Positions 1-7,294 of a DNA stretch of 10,452 nucleotides are shown here, one piece after another. Within the stretch, counting starts at the first letter, position 1. The number at the start of each line of letters is the position of its first letter. The notes below the pieces were generated by a model that did not search any database, was not told the DNA's origin, and saw nothing but the letters and a program-made list of their open reading frames with translations. The stretch spans positions 8,929 to 19,380 of the forward strand of contig QAXH01004399.1 of assembly GCA_004335635.1 (NCBI GenBank), given 5' to 3'. The translations under genes were made by a program, and so were the position numbers. This stretch comes from Chloromonas sp. AAM2 (Eukaryota > Chlorophyta > Chlorophyceae > Chlamydomonadales > Chlamydomonadaceae).

Positions 1-137
1 TTCTCCCTCAGCCCCACCTTGAGTGGATCATTGTCCCTCAGCCCCACCTTGAGTGGATCATTGTCCCTCAGCCCCACCTTGAGTGGATCATTGTCCCTCA
101 GACCCACCTTGAGTGGATCATTGTCTCTCAGCCCCAC
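1..137 (-). repeat. In-frame 30-bp minisatellite coding VGLRDNDPLK repeats
   Basis: Four nearly identical 30-bp units (137-108, 107-78, 77-48, 47-18) and part of a fifth (17-1) lie within the last visible exon of the SET gene. Each unit encodes VGLRDNDPLK on the minus strand. The unit nearest the SET core follows HDSVTVT, where LSMT-family proteins usually have a single strand ending in DPL. The partial fifth copy reads VGLRE, a D-to-E change. Because 30 is a multiple of three, copy number can vary without breaking the frame. The array may continue outside the window. Confidence 0.95.
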
Positions 138-857
138 GGTGACTGTCACGCTGTCATGCGGGTTGTCAGGGGGCGCAAACCCGTAGGACAGGAGCAGGTC
201 GCCGGAGGACCGCTGGCCGTATGATATGTCTGGGCAGGCAGGCATGCCACTGAAGCATGCGATTTGGCTCGTGGTGGCCAAATATGGAAGTCAAGCATGC
301 GAGCCGGGCATATGATTTCAAGCATCAGCTGTGTACTCTCTCTCTCAGCACCGACAGAGTTATACAGGGTGCCAGAGTGGAACAGCTGATAACGAATAGC
401 ACCAAAAAAAGGAAGTTTGCCAGTTCTGGGACAGTTTGGTGATGATAGAGATTGTGTTGGTCGCATTGATACATGTTGGTAGCTCGAACCGAATGGAGCT
501 AATTCGCTCCGGACTACTTTGCTCTCGTTTCGTGAATTGGCCTGCGCAGTGATCTCATTTTTGAAATGAGTGGCGGCAACATTACACACACACACACACA
601 CACTCACACAGGTTTCAGTGCACAAGAACTGTCCCAGAACTGGCAAACATCTTTTCTTTTTGCAGAGCCCACAGATGCAACAGTCCGGCACTAGAATGCG
701 TGGGCGTTCGTCACGTGTGTGATAGGGAAACTGTGCACAGGCACTCACATATCTGTTGGCCCGGATAGTAGTCCCTGTCGGCAACCAGGGCGACCCCTTG
801 ACCCTCAGCCCCACCCGCTGACTGCTGACTGCTGCTGCTGCTGCTACTGGTGCTGGC

Positions 858-906
<49 letters not shown>

Positions 907-3268
907 CTGGCACCGACCCATTCCAGATGTGTGTTGCTCATGGGGCTGTGGTTGGCCATGTCGCCCCAGGGCACCAACCCGCATGCATCACGGGGTGTCA
1001 ACCGAACCAAGCGGGACAACTGCACATGGCATGAGCAGCACATGTATGACGAGCGCACTGACAACATGTCATGGGCATCAAAGCACATGTGCATGAATGC
1101 CGGTACAACGTGCAACGCAAGCGGGGCCTTGCAGCGCCAGTGGCAAGGAACAGTCTGCCAAGCGCGCTGACAGTGCTGTTGGTGCCACTTCTGCATGCTG
1201 GTCACAAGGTACTTCTGTGCGTGTGTGTACTTGGTTAACTCGTCTGGCACCACATGGCCATTGCTTGTTGGTCTCTTGACCACCCGTGGGTCAGAGCTAT
1301 TTATAAGACTTCTGCACAGGATAGCTGGATGCAGGTCGCCTGCCATGGTGTGGTGGTGCGGCTCACCAGGATGCCCAGGGCCCAGCGCAGGCCCGGCTCC
1401 GTGATGGCACCCGCGGGCAGGTCACCAGCCTGCACGGGGTAAGGGGGTTGACAATTCACAAGACATGGTGAAGCCAGGCCATGCTGAACCGCTGCAAACA
1501 GACAGCAGCGGCATCGCTGAATTTACGCGTGCAAGGGTGGGCAGGCCACACAAAGACCAGATTACGACACAACGACCATGATGCCCTCTGTACACAATCA
1601 CACATGCACAACACCTCACACAGTACATACCGTATGCCATGCCGGGTCACCATTGTGTGCCATTCTCTGCGTATTAAACTCTCTTTGCTACGTACGTTAT
1701 GTACAGCCCTCACACGGCAAGGTCACATGCATTACCTTGACGGCTGCCTCCACTAAGGGCTGCACCTCTAGCCATGAGGCTCCAGCTGCCGCCTGCAGCG
1801 CCCCCGCCCGCCTACCCAGCGGGGACCCCTGCAACAACAGCCGAATCTGAACACACGCAGGCAAGCAGGGTCTGATACCTGACAGGCCAGAGGATGTCGA
1901 CAAAGTGCAGGGCATGCACGGAGTCTGGACTGCAACGTGTTGCCACCTATGCCAAGCAGGATGAGAAAGGCTTGCCTATTCGCTGAAGCAGAAACCTCAA
2001 AAGTGCGTTCAACGGCTGGGCTCTATACCAGCAAGTGATACCCTATTGTGCGGCCTGGTTGAAACAGAACGAACTCGGGTACTGGAAAAAACAACAGCTC
2101 TCTGTACACTAGCTTTGCAGTGACCTGACAAGCACGTGATTCCCCTGTTATGAGCCTTAGGGTGCCATAGCTACCTGTTGTGGGGTCCACTCCAGCACTG
2201 TTCCAGGGGAGGTAGGCAGCACACTCAAGTAAGGGGACCATTTCCTAGCAGCCTCCCTAGCCACCTCGTCAACACCATCTGTTGAACTTGATAGTGCTTG
2301 CCGGTTGCTGCCAACGAGGCTGTCTGCCTGCCCACCCCTTTCCTGCTGTGCGCTGGCCTGACAATGGTATCTCAGCTCTGTCAAGAACACAGCTATCAGA
2401 TCCCATTCAGACAGCCCTTTGTCTGGCCCAAGGCTGGCCAGCACGTGCCTCAGACTGCTGCCTGCACACAACCACACAACGACCACACAACTGGGTCACT
2501 TTTTGTGCTCGTGTGTCGTTACCAAAGCCAGATACAAGCATGTGCCCTTGCCACTGGATGCTAGACGGAAATCTGTCTGAATGATCACCATCCTGTCCAC
2601 GTTGCCTCAACTGGCAACACTACACCTTGGTTCAGTAGCTACAGGTAACCAACTCAACAAACGCATCTTAACCAACGCATGTTAATGCTATGTTCAGCGC
2701 ATATATCTTCAGCGAATATCCGCCGTCCTTTGCGCAAGTTAGTACGGTCAAAGGCCACTGTACCTTTGAATGCCGTGTCTGCATCAATGACTAGGTGGCT
2801 GGGGATCGTGAGCACACGCTCCCCCTTGCGTATGCGCCTGCGTGCTACCAGACCGCGCCCCTCCCGCCCACAGAGCCGCAACGCAACCTGCAGCCGTACC
2901 ATGTGGTACCATACGCGGTGATACCAGATGTACCACTGATGTACTCACACCTGAGAAGGTGGCTTGCAACTGTTGCATACCCATCCGTACGGTCCCTTGC
3001 GTGTCATTACGTGTGGGGCCAGGATTGAGGGTGTATTGGCAGACGAGCAATGTGCTGATTCAACGTAGTGAGAACAAGCACTTCAACTCCTGATGTGCAG
3101 CAACGCGCACACACACCACAGATCGGTGCAATACGCTATGTGCTGGTGCCTGCTGACCTGGTCCGTTTCAACCCCATGTTCCTGCAACCAGCGGGAGAAG
3201 TCTGGTTCCAGGTCCGGGCCGCTGTCAATCGAGGGCCCGTCATTTGATGTTGGTCTGCACCGCACCAT
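1..3268 (-). CDS. SET-domain protein lysine methyltransferase, Rubisco LSMT/SETD-like, partial and intron-rich
   Basis: Predicted SAM-dependent protein-lysine methyltransferase of the Rubisco LSMT/SETD3/SETD6 class. In transcription order the exons are about 3268-3158, 2887-2764, 2461-2175, 1846-1736, 1429-1367, 1019-749 and 229-1; every junction has GT-AG and matching phase. Visible motifs, in order: FSRWLQEHGV; the first SET strand GREGRGLVARRRIRKGE; WDLIAVFLTEL; KWSPYLSVLP; LQGSPLGRR; LRWALGIL joined to LSRLVRL; LVPWGDMANHSP (the SET NHS motif); YYPGQQIYISYGQRS with the SYG tyrosine; LLLSYGF. Exon 3 carries a roughly 45-residue hydrophilic insert between the WDLIAVFLTEL and KWSPYL blocks. 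Exon 6 carries a polyserine insert, and the last exon a 10-residue tandem repeat. The 5' end is uncertain: an ATG lies at 3268, another in the same frame at 3328, and an upstream transit-peptide exon is possible. The C-terminal Rubisco-binding-like domain lies beyond the left edge. The family call is firm; the substrate (Rubisco, aldolase, actin or other) is not visible. Confidence 0.87.
415..648. repeat. Perfect 22-bp inverted repeat in the last SET-gene intron
   Basis: Bases 415-436 and 627-648 are exact reverse complements, separated by 190 bases, within the intron spanning 230-748. Imperfect pairing extends outward: an A-rich stretch before the left arm faces a T-rich stretch after the right arm. 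The loop holds a CA microsatellite and small internal hairpins such as CTCATTT/AAATGAG at 554-570. No target-site duplication or transposase gene was recognised. Confidence 0.85.
584..610. repeat. (CA)n microsatellite in SET-gene intron
   Basis: A CA dinucleotide run with one CT interruption lies in the intron between the polyserine exon and the minisatellite exon. It sits inside the loop of the 22-bp inverted repeat. Confidence 0.93.
819..905 (-). repeat. AGC (CTG) triplet repeat coding polyserine inside the SET domain
   Basis: On the plus strand there are two runs of CTG/GCT triplets: a short one around 829-845 and a longer uninterrupted one of about 15 units at 861-905, with a few interruptions between. 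Read in the SET frame on the minus strand this gives Ser runs broken by Ala-Ser-Thr and ending in Gln-Gln. The tract lies between the NHS motif and the YYPGQQIYISYG strand, so it is a loop insertion within the catalytic domain. Confidence 0.92.
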
Positions 3269-4143
3269 AGCATTGACATGTTGAGGCAGGCAACCTGTCC
3301 AAGCAGTGTCAAGCGGTTGGAAACACATCCATGGTCATCTTTGACAATTCAGTGGCTGAGGCAGACATTCTACATCTTGGCAGGCAGCCGTAGTGGCAGG
3401 TTCATCCCACAGAGAGTTGAAGCACATTCAGCACAGTCATCCCAGTGGACAGTAATACTGGCGTTTGGTCGTGTGGCGAAGGAACACCAAAGGAATGGAA
3501 AAGTTAGAGTTGCGTGATCAGCCGGCAGTCTGCAGAATGATGGCTGTGTGCGAGTGAGGATACAGAGGTTGTGGTTGGTTGTGGCAGCTACTTGATTGCC
3601 AGATGGACGACATCTCTACAGCTGGGTGCAGCCATTGATTACCCCGTCAATGCATGATGGCGGTGCCCTTGCTGCTACACTGTGCGTTGGGAGTGCAGAA
3701 TGCCATGGAGGCATCCAAATCTCTCTGTTCAGTTTGCTTACCTGCTGAGCACTGATTTAAGAGCATCCAAGAACGCGGGACACCTCACTTGCTGGCTTCT
3801 TGCCGGTGCTGTTCTCGCTCCCCAGTGGTTGGATAGCGCCTGGCCCAACATGAGCTGCCACACTCGAGTGTGCCTTGCTGTGTTGCCGTGACCAAGGATC
3901 AGCAACTACGCGATGTGCGAGTGTGGCTGTGGAGCTGCCTGGAAATCGCCACATCAGCAATTGCCACAGAGCATCGCGTAGCGTGCCGGTCGCTTTTCAA
4001 ACTGCGGTTATCAGTCAGGACCAAGTCCATAGAATTGCTGTTGAGCCGCGTCCTCAAGGCATTCCAGAACGCGCCGACGACCATCGCCAAGCCTTGAGGC
4101 AGGCCCACCAACAGTTGAAATTGTCAAAGTCAACGCCGGCGAG
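3269..4143. other. Divergent 5' interval between the SET gene and the ARF-fusion gene
   Basis: This stretch of about 0.9 kb separates the oppositely oriented 5' ends. Short open frames occur on both strands, but none resembles a known protein or shows a clear exon signature. I found no convincing TATA box, tRNA or repeat. A minus-strand frame around 3960-3795 could supply an N-terminal exon of the SET gene, with a possible donor near GCAA|GTGAGG at about 3794, but the phase and homology are unsupported. The interval most likely contains both promoters and 5' untranslated sequence. Confidence 0.5.
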
Positions 4144-7100
4144 ATGGCAGGCATGATTAAAGACCTGATGGCAATGCTGGGTGTCAAAGGAGGCCAAGAC
4201 AAGCGAGTCGTCATGCTGGGGCTGGACGCATCTGGAAGGTAGGCTTATCGGCATCTCTCAAGATGTCAGAAGTTGTGCTGCGTTGACGATGCATCAACCC
4301 TCAGCTTCCATGCACGCTGCGTGACGAGCTTCGTGTGCGACTGCCATGTTACAGTTGTTCACCATGCTTGTGTCTGGCTTGTGATGTTCATTTCGTCCTA
4401 ACCCTAGAGGACACCTCGCTCCCGTACCTCGCTGATTCCGCCCTGCTTGTGCATCAAGAGTAGAACTTGCTATCGTCATACGGGTAGCCTGCTCCACCTT
4501 GTGGCGCAAGGGACTAAGCCCGCTTGTCACACATGCCTGGCTGCATAAGCCTTGCAACCTAGACAGCAGAGGCCACCTGACTACGGATGGAGAAGGGTTT
4601 GCTTAACTACTAAGCATCTTCGGATGCTCAATCCTTTGCTATGTTCTTCTGTCCTTGCAGAACCACAATGCTGTACATGTTGAAACTGGGTGAAGTCATC
4701 ACCACCATCCCGACCATGTGGGTATTGGCTTGTGGGTTTCTTTGATAACAGTCGCTGTTTTCATATATATACTTGCTGTCATGTCGACAATCACATTGAA
4801 AATTTCTCCAGGTTCAGGCGGTCACTCTGCACTTTCCGCTGGTTCGTAACACTCACACCCGTGTGGTCATGGTCATAACTCTGATTGCCGCGTGCACATG
4901 AATTGAATTTCTTCCTGAAATGTTCTGCTGAATGGCTTAACCTGCGGAGTCTTTTCAGCTATGTCTATGTTCAACTATGTAGTGATAGTGTATGAAAGTG
5001 CATATAGTGTTGATCAGCGGCCAAGGAGCTGTGCTCATGACATGTTGGCGTTTTGGTGCACTCTCAGTGGCTCATGCATTCTGTGCATTGTGTGATGGTT
5101 TGCTCGGCTGTGCAGTGGGTTTAATGTCGAGACACTGGAGTTTAAACATCCAAAGCTGGGACGGACGTCACTGACAGCTTGGGATGTGAGTGCCACGCAG
5201 CTCTGGGAACATACAGTTACAAAAAGAATTGGGGCAATCACCATGTACTTGGACACCAGGCAACCTTTGGATGCGCGTATGCTGTAATACTTTTACCAAA
5301 ACACTCTTAAACTTCTGGAGAGGCAGAAGATGCAAGCCAGCTTGTGTTCAGTATGCGCCATTTTTATTGCAGCATCACCTGTAGCTGTGCATGGAACGAT
5401 GACTTGCTGATCACAGCACACCTGCTTTTTTGAAGCACGCATTTCTTACTGTGTGTGAGTCAAATCAATGCACGCCTGCTGGGGCCCTCCCGGCAGTGCC
5501 TTCCATGGTTCTACCTTGCGACCATACTCACCTCAAAGTCTGGAAAATATTGATAGTTTCTTAGGTGCTGGCTAACACTCTCACGTGCAGGTTGGCGGTT
5601 GTGACAAGATCCGTCCCCTGTGGCGTCACTACTTCCACGGTCTTAGCGGCATAGTGTTCTTTGTGGATTCAAACGATTGGGATCGCATGGACGATGTGAG
5701 TCTGTTGCGCTCACGTCGTGGACGTTACTTTGCATGGAAGAAAATGCAGTTCTGCTGCAGTCTGCAGGGCTCGGTGCAACTCGTGTCTTGAAACAATGCC
5801 GTACAGCTCATGCAATGGTTATTGGTTTGCGTAGACAGTGAAGGCGCTAGGATGGAGACAGGGCAAATCTGTTTGTAAGGAGTTGCCATCTGGAGGGGTG
5901 GTTAACGAATGCATGCGTGTATGAACAGGCTGCCTGGGTTTGCACGCGGGTCGTGCATAGCCAGGTGCACAACAGCTACCAACTCTGAACAATTCACTTG
6001 TTTTTCTATGAGAATACCAATTTTTTTGCAGTGTTGCTGTATCATGCTGCACTATGCTGAATTATCCAGTGCAGTACGCATGGCTTTTCATGGTTCAACC
6101 CACGGTACTGCAGGTCGACAATCATCAAGCCAAGAAAGCTCGCTTGCAGTTTTCATATGAAACCGATGTATGCTGCAGTGCTGTGCATCTTGAGTAGCTT
6201 GGCACTCACAATTGATCACATGCAGGCACGTGATGAACTCAACATGCAGGCACGTGATGAACTCAACATGCAGGCACGTGATGAACTCAAGCGGTTACTG
6301 AATGAGGACGAGGTCAGAGGCGTCCCGTTACTGGTAAGCATTTAGTCCAGGTTTAGCTACGATAGCCTTGGTTTAGCTGCAACGGCCAGGGTTTAGCTAC
6401 AGTAGCTTCAATGAGCGACAGTAGCCAGGGAATAGCTGCGGGTTCAGATCGCCGAAAACCCTGTGGTAGAGGGAGAGGGCAGAGGGAGCTCATCGTTACA
6501 AAATACGCAGGGCCAACGCAGCACTGTGCGACAAATTTGTTTCACAAGAGGGGAGGGATTCCCGCCCGTCCAACCTACATGTGAAGGGGATTGCGACACA
6601 CCTGGTCAGTAATGGTGGTGCCTTACCACAACATGGAGCAATGTATGTCATGAGGGCATCTGCGCAGCTACACTGTAGCTTGCATGCCTGCAGCGTACAG
6701 AAAACTGTCGAAAAACGGCTTGTCACTCCTGAAACCATATTCACCAGGTTTCAAGTTTGACCTTTTCAGGTCACCAGGTTTCAGGTTGAATGCTGGATGA
6801 GGTCTTTGCTCGTTGCTCCACTTATTCCTCCATGTGTGGCTCGGACACTGACTTTTCAAAATCCATTTCCTTACCCTAAGGCTGCCTCATACCCTTCCAA
6901 TTGCTACCCTTCGTAGCTGTTATTGTGTTGTTGTGCAAGCTCATCCCCCGTTTCCACCCAGCGAGATGGGGGGGGTCCGGCAACGCCTTGTCAGTTCCAT
7001 CAGTGCGACCAATACGTTGCCACTGGTTTGTTCCACCTGCTCCGGTACCTCCTGTGTCAGGTGATTGCCAACAAGCAGGACCTGCCCCGGGCCCTGAGTG

Positions 7101-7197
7101 CCACGGAGGTGGAGCAGCGCATGCAGCTGGGGTGCATCAGAGACAGGGAGGTCCACTGCATGCCGGCAGTGGCGACAACCGGGGAGGTACGTGTGTG

Positions 7198-7251
<54 letters not shown>

Positions 7252-7258
7252 GTGTGTG

Positions 7259-7294
<36 letters not shown>

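Noticed and set aside
1..137. CRISPR-like array of 30-bp repeats
   Set aside because: The copies are directly adjacent without spacers, lie in a coding frame of a SET protein, and the genome is eukaryotic.
146..913. Long minus-strand open frame with an alanine run
   Set aside because: It is an alternative frame of the triplet repeat (GCA/AGC). The real exon uses the serine frame, which carries the SET motifs, and this frame crosses an intron.
719..1170. Plus-strand Cys-rich and Leu-rich frames
   Set aside because: They are readings of the CTG repeat opposite the polyserine exon, with no homology outside the repeat.
1296..1310. TATA-like sequence TATTTATAAG
   Set aside because: It lies within an intron of the SET gene, far from either predicted 5' end, with nothing nearby that would start a transcript.
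4239..4660. Read-through past the exon-1 boundary
   Set aside because: The frame stops at once (TAG across the donor), and the next conserved ARF segment [11 protein letters not shown] begins cleanly after the acceptor at 4660.
6436..6450. tRNA B-box-like GGTTCAGATC
   Set aside because: The match is imperfect and there is no A box or cloverleaf-forming flank.
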